Part shown: one piece after another, positions 46,194 through 55,176 of the stretch
How the letters are laid out: every line of letters begins with the position of its first letter
Position numbering within the stretch: the stretch's first letter is position 1
From: Polaribacter sp. ALD11
GTDB lineage: Bacteria > Bacteroidota > Bacteroidia > Flavobacteriales > Flavobacteriaceae
DNA length: 64,000 bases
Assembly: GCF_002831685.1 (NCBI RefSeq)
Contig: NZ_CP025119.1
Span: forward strand, 1,337,001 to 1,401,000
Reading direction: 5' to 3'
Position numbers and translations under genes: made by a program
Notes under the pieces: generated by a model
The model's database searches: none
What the model was told of the DNA's origin: nothing
Seen by the model: the letters and a program-made list of their open reading frames with translations, nothing else

Positions 46194-47564
46194 CTAAATT
46201 TTAACATAACTACCTTCTTCTACAGAAATTTCATCCTTCATAAAATCGAACAACATAAAACTTCTATTAACTCCTATTAGTTTAACCATATGAAGACTGT
46301 TCCCTAATTCTGGATTCCAAGCACATTTAACTTTTACACGATTATCTGTATACCCATAAATATAGTCTCCTCTCCTTTTATTTTCAAATAAAACCATTTT
46401 TTCTTCACCTAACTGGTTTTCATAAAAAGCTTGAAGTTTCTTCTTAGAGAGCTCTACAAGTACTTTTTTTCTTTTTTTACGTACATTTTTTGAAACAGAA
46501 CCGTCCTTTATTTCAAATGCTTTTGTTCCTCTTTTATCGGAATACATTGTAGGAGCGATATAAGAAATATCTGCTTCTAATAAAAAATTAACACTCTCAT
46601 TAAACAGCTCGTCAGTTTCTCCTGGAAAACCAACAATAATTTCAACAACGATATAAGCATCAGGCATTATTTTTTTGATGTTTAGAAACAAATCCTTATA
46701 AGCACTTAAAGGGAAAGGACGATTCATATTTTTTAATACCGTATCGCTTCCGCTATCCATCTTTATGCTAAAATATGGTGAAAACCTTATCGATTCTTTT
46801 ATAAACTCTAATGTTGCATCACTAAACATTGGGGTGGTGACGGATAAAAAAGAAAAACGATGAATTCCTCCAATTTTATCAAGTTTTTTTAGTAAATCAA
46901 GAAAGCTGTGGGGGTGATTTAAATTCCCTTTCTCTCCTTTACCAAAATCCCCAATATTATCTCCAATTAAAACAATATCTTTTATTCCTTCATCTGCCAT
47001 ATCTTTCGCATTTGATAAAATATTATCTAAAGTATCACTTCTAGAAGCACCTTTTAGTAGCGGAATTAAACAATAAGCGCATTCATGACTACACCCTTCT
47101 TGTATCTTTAGAGAAACGGTAGTTATTTCTTTAGAAATTTTTGATAAATACCCGTTTTTTCTTGAATTTTTAGAAAACCAAGCCAATAGAAGGTAAAACA
47201 TAAGCGTAACAAACATTTCTACAGCTTCGTAAAGCCCTATATAATCTGTGATAAAAAAATGACAAAGAATTACCATTAACATTCCTGCTGCTGCGTATTG
47301 AGAAACAATTACAGAAACTATGTTTCTTCTAAAAAGTAAAATAGCTGCAACAAAATTTGCTAAAGCAGTTAACAAATAACCATAGAAGACCCACATAGGA
47401 GACTTATCAAACATTTCTCTAATTGTTTCTGGTAAAAAAATTAAAAGAAAATCTATCTGAAAGAACCTAACACCCCATAAAAGGATGAATAAAAAACTAA
47501 AAATTATTGCAAAAATAGCTCCTACTTTAAAAGAACCTAACGTTTTATTTTTGTACGAAAGCAT
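46194..47564 (-). CDS. Membrane-domain fusion to a methylthiotransferase-like radical SAM enzyme
   Basis: A 456-residue protein. Residues 1-132 form four hydrophobic helices (about 12-34, 57-78, 82-106, 110-131). Residues 148-350 are a radical SAM domain of MiaB/RimO type: the cluster motif CSHECAYCLIP (C158, C162, C165), SGSDTVLKNMNRPF (271-284), VEIIVGFPGETDELF and the YSDKRGTKAF end. A TRAM-like segment follows (about 385-456, GYTDNRVKVKC). The N-terminal UPF0004 domain of true methylthiotransferases is absent; the membrane part takes its place. No frameshift is visible, so the fusion seems real. Target unknown, possibly a membrane protein or RNA near the membrane. Confidence 0.8.
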   Translation of the reverse strand: MLSYKNKTLGSFKVGAIFAIIFSFLFILLWGVRFFQIDFLLIFLPETIREMFDKSPMWVFYGYLLTALANFVAAILLFRRNIVSVIVSQYAAAGMLMVILCHFFITDYIGLYEAVEMFVTLMFYLLLAWFSKNSRKNGYLSKISKEITTVSLKIQEGCSHECAYCLIPLLKGASRSDTLDNILSNAKDMADEGIKDIVLIGDNIGDFGKGEKGNLNHPHSFLDLLKKLDKIGGIHRFSFLSVTTPMFSDATLEFIKESIRFSPYFSIKMDSGSDTVLKNMNRPFPLSAYKDLFLNIKKIMPDAYIVVEIIVGFPGETDELFNESVNFLLEADISYIAPTMYSDKRGTKAFEIKDGSVSKNVRKKRKKVLVELSKKKLQAFYENQLGEEKMVLFENKRRGDYIYGYTDNRVKVKCAWNPELGNSLHMVKLIGVNRSFMLFDFMKDEISVEEGSYVKI

Positions 47565-47829
47565 AATGAAATGGGGGATTTAAGAATCCCAAAATACAAA
47601 ATAAACTCTAAGGCAAAAGCTTATTTCTCAAAAAAAAGCTAGAACTTCTATTTTATTATAAATCAAAGCTAAAATACTAATATCAAATGGTAACATCATT
47701 GTAATAAAAAAAAACAGGGCTCTTTATTCTTAGTTAAAAAAACACCTACTTTTAAATCATTTGTTATAGTTAGAAATCTTCTACATTATAAAGAATAATA
47801 CAAACTAACCTAAATAATTGAATACTACT

Positions 47830-50802
47830 TTAACTAGGCATTTCAAACATATTTAAATGTTTTTTTAAAATTCCTGAAGGCGTTTTTTTTGTTTCATCAA
47901 AAATTCGTGTATCACCAAATAAAATAAAACTATCTCTTGCTCTTGAAACAGCTACATTTAACATGTTTGGCTTGTTGTCTCTATCAAAAAACAATACCCC
48001 TTCATCTTTATTGCTATAAACAGAACTAAACAATACGATATTACGCTCAGCTCCTTGAAGCGCATGCACCGTTCCTAGTTTTATTTCATTTACTTTAAAT
48101 CCAGATTGAATTAAAGCTTTGGAAAGTTCTGCTTTCTGACTAGCAAATGGTGTAATTATACCTAAAACACCTTCAATAGCATCTACATTGTAAGCACTTT
48201 TTATATCTTCTTTATGTCTATTTAACCATAAAATAATCGCTTTAACTTCGTTTATATTATGACGACTATTAAATTTACGTTCACTAACCCCCGCTACATG
48301 GTAAGCCATCATAGAAGCAAATATCTGATCTTTATGAGCTTTACCTTTCATTGGTTTTAAAATACCATCGTATGCCAATTCATTACAAAACCCAATAATT
48401 TCATCATTACACCTTCGATGCTCTAATAATAACAAACCATTTTCTTTTTTAGTAACTAATGGTGTTTGATATTCACAGGTGTTTTGAGCCATTTTCATGA
48501 TGCTTCCACTAGAAGCTAAAAAGCCTATTTCATTTAAATAGGAAGTTTGCGATTGATCTTTGATAATATTTTGATCAATTAAATTTCCAAAATCAATTTT
48601 TGGAGGAATAGACCAAATAGGTTCTATCTGTTTTAAATCTCCTACAACAATTGCTTTTTTTGCTAATGAAAATATAGGAATACTAACTTCTGGTGTTACT
48701 TGGCCAGCTTCATCAATAATCAATAAATCTAAAAAATTAAACAAAGGAAGGTATTCGAAAACAGGCTTTCCTTCTTCATTTTCACCTTGATACTGGCTGT
48801 ATAAAAAATGAGTAGGCGCCATGTATAAAGTTGCAACAAAACAAGGCGTAAGCATCGCTCTTCGTTTCCATTTTGCCATTACCGTTTTTTCACCAGTTCC
48901 TCTTTCTGTTTCGTTTTCTAAAACATCTTCTGTTTCTAAAAGCCATCTTGCTTCCCAATAATGAGTTGCTAATAAAAAGGCTTTATGACGTAAGCTTAAA
49001 TCTATTTCATCGTAAAAAAAACGATGTGTTTTATCATCAGATGCCATCTTTTCATATTCAAACTCCCACATTTGCTCTTCTGAAATAAAAGGATATCCTG
49101 TAATATTATTTTGATGTTTCCAATTCTTCAATTTTAAGTTTGAAGATAAAGCCAAATTAAGGTCTGCAATGCATTTTTTTATAAAAACGAGCGCAGTTTT
49201 GTTATCTATAAGTGCTTCGTCATTAACAATAAAAATATGTTCTGAATTCGGGGTGTTTTCTTCCGAAGAAACTTTAAAATAACGTTTTATTTCATTGATA
49301 AATTTCTCTTCCTTCGAATACGACTTTATCTTGGTTATAATCGTTCTCCATTCTTGCAAATTTAATATTTGAATTGCATTTTTTTTAATGTGATTTTCCT
49401 TATCAAGTAATAAGTTGTTAATTCTTTCAATAGAAAGTAAATAGTTTTGAGAGATGCGAACTCCTTCTATTAAATTGTCTTCTAAAATTGAAATTTCTTC
49501 TTGAAGGTGTTCACAAGCAACTTCTAATGATTCTGCTTTAAAACCAAAATAATCAAAATAATTACTGAAATAAAAATGCTTCGCATCTAGCAAATACTCT
49601 TCATTTTCTAAATCGCATAAAGTACCTTCATTCCCAAACATATTCCCTTTTAGATAATTTATGTCTTTTAAGCTTTTTTCACTTTTAGAGTTTGAAGGTA
49701 AATAAGTTGCGTACCCATTAAAACCAGGAATCCAGCGTTCTGCTAGATTTTCCATATCACTTTTAGAATTGATAAAACTATCTATAATATTTGTTACTGC
49801 TTGGTTATTTGTTGAACACGCTAAAATAACAGGTGCTTCTTCACCTTTAATAGCTGCTCTCACCACTTCTGTAGCCACCAAACTTTGTAATAAAGTAGTT
49901 TTTCCTGTTCCTGGAGGTCCGTTTACTGCTGTAATGGCATTTTCTTCCGCAGTAAAATAAGATAATAAGGTTTTTCTTTGACTTATAGAGAGCGGAAATT
50001 CATTAGACATTTGACCTAAATGCAAATGATTGAAATCTAAAAAGCCTTTATCGGTAATTGGATCTCTTCGTTCTCTGTTATTTGGATTTATTATTTTTGA
50101 AATTAACGGAAGTTCTTCTGCTGTATTTATTAAGTTCTCATATAAAAAAAGAATACTTTTTGCTGCTGAAATTTTAGAACTTCTAGCAAAATAGGTGGCT
50201 TTATGATTTGTTGTATATCCGTCGGCTCTATAACTATTTATATTACCATAAGTAATTTCTGAGAAAACCTTATTAATATAATTCCAATAAGCTCCCCATT
50301 CTATTTCTTCATTTTCAACTTCTGGTTTTTCTAACTCTCTTGCTGCTGCAATTGTTTCTATTGAAGAAAAAATAAAATCGTTTCCAACCTCTGCAATTGG
50401 ATCTAAATAATTACGAACTATTAATGGGAATATTTCTTTCGGAGCAGATAGTTGGCCCAAACGATTTATGCTGGCAGTAATCCAAAACGGATGAATTGTT
50501 TTCTGCTTGAAATTAGTGTCATTCGATTGAAAGTCTAGTTGAAAAGGAGCAATAATAATTTCAGCGTCAAATACTTTATGCCAATTCGCACTCTCTTTTT
50601 TTGTGATTCCTTTAAGCCTATTAATTCTCTTCTCTTCGAAATCGAGCATTTCTGCAGCATTTTCCGGATTAATAGTTGCCGTGCTTAAATCGCAATAATT
50701 TTGATGAAATAAATTTTTGATTCTAGAAATGTCTACCGCTAAATTTTCACTATCAGTTAAACTATTTTTATAATAATTTAACCAGTTTTTTATGTTGCTC
50801 AT
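47830..50802 (-). CDS. UPF1-like superfamily 1 helicase/ATPase
   Basis: A 990-residue AAA_11/AAA_12 protein. Residues 1-280 form an N-terminal module without recognised motifs. The helicase core has Walker A GPPGTGKTT (about 294-302), motif II DEAGQVTPE, motif III VVGDLKQIEP, motif IV LLEHRRC, motif V GTVHALQGAERNIVLFS and motif VI NVAVSRARDSFILFGD. A long insert between motifs I and II contains coiled-coil-like helices. It may act in nucleic acid repair, or in defence as many such large helicases do; neither is shown. It lies between the radical SAM fusion and the island boundary. Confidence 0.85.
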   Translation of the reverse strand: MSNIKNWLNYYKNSLTDSENLAVDISRIKNLFHQNYCDLSTATINPENAAEMLDFEEKRINRLKGITKKESANWHKVFDAEIIIAPFQLDFQSNDTNFKQKTIHPFWITASINRLGQLSAPKEIFPLIVRNYLDPIAEVGNDFIFSSIETIAAARELEKPEVENEEIEWGAYWNYINKVFSEITYGNINSYRADGYTTNHKATYFARSSKISAAKSILFLYENLINTAEELPLISKIINPNNRERRDPITDKGFLDFNHLHLGQMSNEFPLSISQRKTLLSYFTAEENAITAVNGPPGTGKTTLLQSLVATEVVRAAIKGEEAPVILACSTNNQAVTNIIDSFINSKSDMENLAERWIPGFNGYATYLPSNSKSEKSLKDINYLKGNMFGNEGTLCDLENEEYLLDAKHFYFSNYFDYFGFKAESLEVACEHLQEEISILEDNLIEGVRISQNYLLSIERINNLLLDKENHIKKNAIQILNLQEWRTIITKIKSYSKEEKFINEIKRYFKVSSEENTPNSEHIFIVNDEALIDNKTALVFIKKCIADLNLALSSNLKLKNWKHQNNITGYPFISEEQMWEFEYEKMASDDKTHRFFYDEIDLSLRHKAFLLATHYWEARWLLETEDVLENETERGTGEKTVMAKWKRRAMLTPCFVATLYMAPTHFLYSQYQGENEEGKPVFEYLPLFNFLDLLIIDEAGQVTPEVSIPIFSLAKKAIVVGDLKQIEPIWSIPPKIDFGNLIDQNIIKDQSQTSYLNEIGFLASSGSIMKMAQNTCEYQTPLVTKKENGLLLLEHRRCNDEIIGFCNELAYDGILKPMKGKAHKDQIFASMMAYHVAGVSERKFNSRHNINEVKAIILWLNRHKEDIKSAYNVDAIEGVLGIITPFASQKAELSKALIQSGFKVNEIKLGTVHALQGAERNIVLFSSVYSNKDEGVLFFDRDNKPNMLNVAVSRARDSFILFGDTRIFDETKKTPSGILKKHLNMFEMPS

Positions 50803-51135
50803 GTATTTTCTAGAATTCGTAGTTAGTAGCTTAAAAAAAATTGAGCGCGAATATATACTTTTAGATGTTTACTCTTATTGAATTTGATGGCATTATTAAA
50901 TGAAAAAATGAAACTAATTCGTTAATTACTGAACGCTAACTTATTAATCATATTTTAATTTAATAGTGAAATAGTCCCATTTTGGATAGATTATTTTTCA
51001 CAAAATATACACCTAATTTATTCGTCTTCTTTCATCACTTTTTATCTAAAAAGAAATGACTTTAAAATAACTAAAACAAAGAGGGAAGAAAGTTTAGAAC
51101 AACAAAAAACCTTACTATTTCTAGTAAGGTTTAAG
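50803..51135. other. Intergenic region before the island
   Basis: This stretch holds the helicase upstream region and, at its right end, a terminator. I see no coding frame. Confidence 0.5.
51107..51132 (-). terminator. Terminator of the former tRNA gene
   Basis: AAACCTTACTA (51107-51117) pairs with TAGTAAGGTTT (51122-51132) with a 4-nt loop; on the minus strand it is followed by TTTGTTG. It stands directly downstream of the tRNA 3'-end fragment in tRNA orientation. Confidence 0.7.
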
Positions 51136-51152
51136 TGAGCCCTGAAGGATTC
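51136..51152 (-). other. tRNA 3'-end fragment: attachment site of the island
   Basis: On the minus strand GAATCCTTCAGGGCTCA equals the end of a tRNA: T-loop end GAAT, T-stem CCTTC, acceptor AGGGCTC and discriminator A. The rest of the tRNA is missing: the next bases are TGT instead of the expected T-loop TTC. This is the usual footprint of integration at a tRNA 3' end, with the terminator kept on the chromosomal side and an integrase 206 bp away. tRNA-Lys is possible, but the isoacceptor cannot be read. Confidence 0.6.
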
Positions 51153-51357
51153 ACAAAAAACCATCACCTTGTTTAATTGAATTTAACAGCTTATCTTTGG
51201 TAATAAGGATTGGCATAATCAATTTTAATTAATCATTTCTTTTTAAAATTTAGTTTTCGCCCCCTTTTTTGTCCCCTATTTAATAAAGTAGAATAACCTA
51301 CGTTTATGAGTCATTCTTCTTTATTTAATAAATAATAACTGAATTTAATTTAAAAAA
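51153..51357. promoter_or_regulatory. Integrase upstream region
   Basis: The segment contains CGCCCCCTTTTTTGTCCCCT (about 51263-51282), two C-rich pyrimidine motifs in direct order (CCCCCTTTTTTGTCCCC). This contrasts sharply with the AT-rich surroundings and may be arm-type recombinase or accessory-protein sites. Confidence 0.35.
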
Positions 51358-52593
51358 ATGGAACTAAAGTTTGTGTTGCGCAAAGATAAAATAAATAAAA
51401 ACGGTTCTTGTCCGATAAGGGCAGATATTTCTATTAATGGACAAAGAGTCAGAAAAACACTAACAGGTGTTAAATCCTCCGAAAAAGATTGGAAAAACAA
51501 TAGAATTAAAGCTAATTTAAAAAATGAAAAATATAATTTTCATGATGAATTCAATAATAAAATAAAAGAATTCGAGGATAAAGTTGATACAATATTTAGA
51601 TACATTAGAGCTAATAATGTTATTGCTGACAGAGACTATATTATTGAAAAATTAAATGATGATTATTTTGGTAAAAACAGTTTAGTAAAAGATTTTTTCA
51701 CAACCTATCAAGAATATATAGACAAATCTAAAAACAGAGTCGTTCCTGGTTCTATTAGACGATATAAATCGAATAAGAAATTCTTTGAAGATTTTGAAGC
51801 GTTTACAGGCTATAAAATGCACTTTGATTCTATAAATTTAGAATTTTACGAAAAACTAACTACCTATTGTTTTGAAGAAAGAAATACATTGAATAATTAC
51901 TTCGGAAAATTAGTTACTGGTATTAAGGCTTTTATGAATTGGGCTTTTGAAAGAGATTATCATCAAAACATAACTTTCAAAAAATTTAAAGCTCCAAAAG
52001 ATAGAATTGAAGTAATTTACTTAACAATAGATGAATTAAAAAAATTATACAATTTTAAATTTGAAAACCCAAAACTAGATAAAGTTAGGGATTTATACTG
52101 CTTTTCAAGTTTTAGTGGACTTCGTTTTAGTGACTTAAAGAATTTAAAAAGCTCTAATATTTATGAAGACTACATAAGATTTAATATCCAAAAAACAAGA
52201 ACAATAGACCATATTACCCCTTTAAATAAGTTCACCAAAGAAATACTCTCGAAATATAAAGAAACAATCTACGAGCCATTACCAAAAATTAGCTCACAAA
52301 AATATAATGAGTATCTAAAAATTGTATGTGCAAAAGCTGATATTACTCAAAAAGTAAACATTACTCGATTTATTGGTAGTAAACGTATTGATGAAGAAAT
52401 TCCAAAATGTGATTTAATAACCAGCCACACCGCCAAAAAAACTTTTGTATCAAATAGCCTTGCATTGGGAATTAATTTAGAGATTATTAAACTAACCACA
52501 GGAAATACTGATGATAAAACTTTTGAAACCTACACACATATACCTAATCAGTTAAAAATAAATGAAATAACTAAATATTGGAATAAAATTTAA
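51358..52593 (+). CDS. int: Tyrosine recombinase (integrase)
   Basis: A 411-residue Bacteroidota-type integrase. It has an N-terminal arm-binding domain (about 1-95, LRKDKINKNGSCPIRADISI), a SAM-like core-binding domain (about 107-205) and a catalytic domain (about 220-400). Catalytic residues are R256 (FSGLRFSDL), K279, H357 and K360 (HTAK, where most have HxxR), N383 (TGN, where most have GH) and the nucleophile Y392. It cuts and joins at the tRNA attachment site 206 bp away. The changed residues occur in a conserved frame, so activity is likely but not certain. Confidence 0.92.
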   Translation: MELKFVLRKDKINKNGSCPIRADISINGQRVRKTLTGVKSSEKDWKNNRIKANLKNEKYNFHDEFNNKIKEFEDKVDTIFRYIRANNVIADRDYIIEKLNDDYFGKNSLVKDFFTTYQEYIDKSKNRVVPGSIRRYKSNKKFFEDFEAFTGYKMHFDSINLEFYEKLTTYCFEERNTLNNYFGKLVTGIKAFMNWAFERDYHQNITFKKFKAPKDRIEVIYLTIDELKKLYNFKFENPKLDKVRDLYCFSSFSGLRFSDLKNLKSSNIYEDYIRFNIQKTRTIDHITPLNKFTKEILSKYKETIYEPLPKISSQKYNEYLKIVCAKADITQKVNITRFIGSKRIDEEIPKCDLITSHTAKKTFVSNSLALGINLEIIKLTTGNTDDKTFETYTHIPNQLKINEITKYWNKI

Positions 52594-52611
52594 TCATTAA
52601 AACAAAAAAAC

Positions 52612-53445
52612 ATGGAGAATCCTTTAGTATTAATCGTAAGTCTAAGTAACAGATTAGAAGCTTTAAAACTCATATTTTATAAAAGCAAAAAAATATTCAA
52701 AATAAATCTTATTATTTGTTTTATATCTTACTTTTATGTAGGCTTTCAATTATTCTTTCAAAACCCTCTTTTAAATTATTTTAACTATACTCTAGGATGG
52801 ATTTTCTGTGCTTTCTACTTCGTAAGTAGTTATTTAATATTAGAAATAATCTTAATAGAGTTTGGTGTCTGGAAAAAACGCAACCTAAGTAAATATAAGT
52901 CTTATGTTTCTAGTAAAGCACATTTGGATTCAGTTAAGAAAAAGTTTAATATCACATCTAAATTTGAAGAATTTCACAAAGAACTAAATCCAATAAAAAC
53001 TACACTTATTAAAAATGAAAATAAAATCAACAAGCTAAACATTGAAGTTTTCAAAAATGAAAGAATACAACCAAATATTCTAACAAAAAATCAAATAAAA
53101 TTAATTTTAAAACAAATTTCTGGAGAATTATTTGAGAATCTAAATATTAATAGCTTTATGAATTTTTTATTTGAAGGTAATTATGAAAAAAAAGATCACA
53201 GACTTAATTCAGATGAAAAAGATAATTTAATTGCAGTAATAATTCTATTCAGAAAAGCTGATATTATAATTCATAAAGGAGCAGGTTCAAAACTATCTAG
53301 ATTATTGATTAAGTATTTAAGTTTAGATTTAGAGGTTGATTCTTTAGGAAAAATTATTAGAAAAGGAAGTTATATTATAAAAAATATTAACACAAGAAAA
53401 AGAGTCGAGTTACAAATCCAAAATATTAAAGAAAAAAACAAATAA
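52612..53445 (+). CDS. Hypothetical two-helix membrane protein
   Basis: A 277-residue protein starting 18 bp after the integrase. Two hydrophobic helices (about 29-50 and 60-85) are followed by a long lysine/asparagine-rich cytosolic part with predicted helices and a small C-terminal section (KADIIIHKGAGSKLSRLLIKYL). I recognise no family. The position directly after int suggests an element-encoded gene expressed with it; it could be cargo. Confidence 0.6.
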   Translation: MENPLVLIVSLSNRLEALKLIFYKSKKIFKINLIICFISYFYVGFQLFFQNPLLNYFNYTLGWIFCAFYFVSSYLILEIILIEFGVWKKRNLSKYKSYVSSKAHLDSVKKKFNITSKFEEFHKELNPIKTTLIKNENKINKLNIEVFKNERIQPNILTKNQIKLILKQISGELFENLNINSFMNFLFEGNYEKKDHRLNSDEKDNLIAVIILFRKADIIIHKGAGSKLSRLLIKYLSLDLEVDSLGKIIRKGSYIIKNINTRKRVELQIQNIKEKNK

Positions 53446-53467
53446 AACCTCTTTAAACAACGGTTAT

Positions 53468-53513
53468 AAGCCGTTAACATATGCCAAAATGGTTTGGCAT
53501 ATGTTAACGGCTT
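53468..53513. terminator. Strong 21-bp hairpin with competing upstream segment
   Basis: Arms 53468-53488 and 53493-53513 (inner ends GCCAAA and TTTGGC, loop ATGG) form a perfect 21-bp stem after the membrane protein gene. The sequence AACGG at 53459-53463 can pair with CCGTT at 53471-53475 and so compete with the large stem. T-rich DNA follows, so it can act as a terminator. Confidence 0.65.
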
Positions 53514-53575
53514 TATATTTTTATTGAGTTTTGAAGTGTTTAAAAAACCATAATAAACCTTAATACTTTATAACT

Positions 53576-53875
53576 ATGAGCGGTAATACACTTTACGCAT
53601 ACTCCGAAGATCAACTAGAAAGAATTTTCGAAAAACTACTTCAGAAGTTTAATAAAACTTCACCAAAATATATTCCTCAAAAAGAAATTCCAGAAGAAGA
53701 TAGACTTACTCAACAGCAAGCAGCAAAGATGTTAAATAGAAGCGTTCAAACTTTAATAAAATGGAAGAAAAAACAAAAGATTCCTTTTTATCAGATTGAA
53801 GGAACCATCTTTTATTCAAAGTCTGAATTATTAGCTTACGCTAAAAATCATCCTAAAGATTTTAATCGTCTATAA
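53576..53875 (+). CDS. HTH protein, excisionase-like
   Basis: A 99-residue protein with a C-terminal MerR/excisionase-type helix-turn-helix (HTH_17): LTQQQAAKMLNRSVQTLIKWKKKQKIPFYQIEGTIFYSKSELLAY (about 45-89). The N-terminal 40 residues are helical. In Bacteroidota mobilizable elements such proteins act as recombination directionality factors or regulators of int and mob genes. It has its own terminator 1 bp after the stop. Confidence 0.82.
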   Translation: MSGNTLYAYSEDQLERIFEKLLQKFNKTSPKYIPQKEIPEEDRLTQQQAAKMLNRSVQTLIKWKKKQKIPFYQIEGTIFYSKSELLAYAKNHPKDFNRL

Positions 53876-53907
53876 AAAAAGCATAGAGGTACGAACTCTA
53901 TGCTTTT
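53876..53907. terminator. Terminator after the HTH gene
   Basis: AAAAGCATAGAG pairs with CTCTATGCTTTT around a 7-nt loop, directly after the HTH stop codon. Confidence 0.85.
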
Positions 53908-53934
53908 ATATTTTTTCCAAAACAGTATTAACTA

Positions 53935-53955
53935 CCGTATAGCACAAATATACGG
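53935..53955. promoter_or_regulatory. Inverted repeat upstream of the helicase gene
   Basis: CCGTATA (53935-53941) and TATACGG (53949-53955) with a 7-nt spacer form a symmetric site 15 bp before the helicase ATG. It is placed like an operator; the HTH protein just upstream is a candidate binder. Confidence 0.4.
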
Positions 53956-53970
53956 ATAATTTCAATAAAT

Positions 53971-55176
53971 ATGTTAGACAAATCATATTTAAGGATTGGG
54001 ACATCCTACTACCGAATTGTTCAAGTGCCAACTATAAATAATCAATTTAATGAGTCTTTAATAAAATGGGATGTAACCACCATTATTCAAGATCACGGAA
54101 AACCGTTTTTATCAGATATTCCAAAATATGTTGGTAAAATATGTTTTCCAAATCACTTTGAATTTTCAAAAGATATACATGGGTTCTACAACACCTATTC
54201 TCCATTAAAACATTTACCAAAAAAAGGTAAAGTAGAAAATACATTAACGTTCTTTAAACATGTTTTTGGCAACCAAGTAGAACTTGGTTTAGATTATTTC
54301 AAATTATTATATGAAAAACCATCACAAGCATTACCAGTATTGTGTTTGGTAAGCAAAGAACGCTCTACAGGAAAAAGTTCTTTTTTAAAATATTTAAAAG
54401 AAGTTTTTGGGCACAATATGACTTATTTAGATAGCCATTCATTGAGTAGTAACTTTAATTTAGACTGGGGTAATAAACTTTTATTAGGAATGGATGAAGC
54501 ATTTCTACAAAAAGAAGAAATAACAGAGAAAATTAAGTACTTATCTACTTCCAATAAAAATAAAATTGAAGCAAAAGGTAAAGAACGTTTTGAAGTTGAT
54601 TTTTTTGGAAAGTTTGTGATGTGTAGCAATAAAGAGGATTCATTTATTAAAATTGATTCTGATGAAATTCGATTTTGGGTAATTAAAGTTCCAAAAATAA
54701 AAACTGAAGATGTTCAGTTTTTAGAAAAATTAATTAATGAAATTCCCGCTTTTTTAGAATTTATTCAAAAAAGAAAATTTGCTAGTGAAAGAAAAACTAG
54801 AATGTGGTTCACGCCACAACAAATTTACACTCCTGCTCTAAAAAGATTAGTCAACAATAATAAAAACAGAGTTGAAAAGGAAATTGCTCATTTACTATTT
54901 AGCATCATTGAAAAATTTGATTTAGAAGAAATTCATTTTGGAATTATGGATCTTTTAAATGCCTTAAACAAAACAAGAATAAAAACCGATTTAACACAGC
55001 TTCGAAACCTACTAAAAACAAACTGGAAAATCACTCAAAAAAAGAACTCTTTTAAGTATCAAAAATTCTTGATATTAAGTGATGGAGAAACGGTACTTAT
55101 TGACACAAAAGGAAGGTATTTTACTGTGAAAAAAGTTTTTTTACTCAAAAACTTTGATGATTTGATGACGGACTAA
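53971..55176 (+). CDS. SF3-type primase-helicase (DUF5906-like)
   Basis: A 401-residue ATPase. The N-terminal ~115 residues (WDVTTIIQDHGKPFLSDIPKY) are of unknown fold. The ATPase core has Walker A KERSTGKSS (129-137), Walker B LLGMDEAF (D175, E176) and CSN motif FVMCSNKED, as in D5/DUF5906 helicases of phages and plasmids. It would unwind DNA at the element's origin. The iteron-like array begins inside its 3' end and continues downstream. Confidence 0.82.
   Translation: MLDKSYLRIGTSYYRIVQVPTINNQFNESLIKWDVTTIIQDHGKPFLSDIPKYVGKICFPNHFEFSKDIHGFYNTYSPLKHLPKKGKVENTLTFFKHVFGNQVELGLDYFKLLYEKPSQALPVLCLVSKERSTGKSSFLKYLKEVFGHNMTYLDSHSLSSNFNLDWGNKLLLGMDEAFLQKEEITEKIKYLSTSNKNKIEAKGKERFEVDFFGKFVMCSNKEDSFIKIDSDEIRFWVIKVPKIKTEDVQFLEKLINEIPAFLEFIQKRKFASERKTRMWFTPQQIYTPALKRLVNNNKNRVEKEIAHLLFSIIEKFDLEEIHFGIMDLLNALNKTRIKTDLTQLRNLLKTNWKITQKKNSFKYQKFLILSDGETVLIDTKGRYFTVKKVFLLKNFDDLMTD

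Noticed and set aside
46194..47564. Calling the radical SAM fusion miaB, rimO or mtaB
   Set aside because: It lacks the UPF0004 domain and has a membrane module, so naming it as a tRNA or ribosomal protein methylthiotransferase would be misleading.
51136..51152. A complete tRNA gene at the island edge
   Set aside because: Only the 17-nt 3' end is present; no D-arm, anticodon arm or 5' acceptor strand is found to its right.
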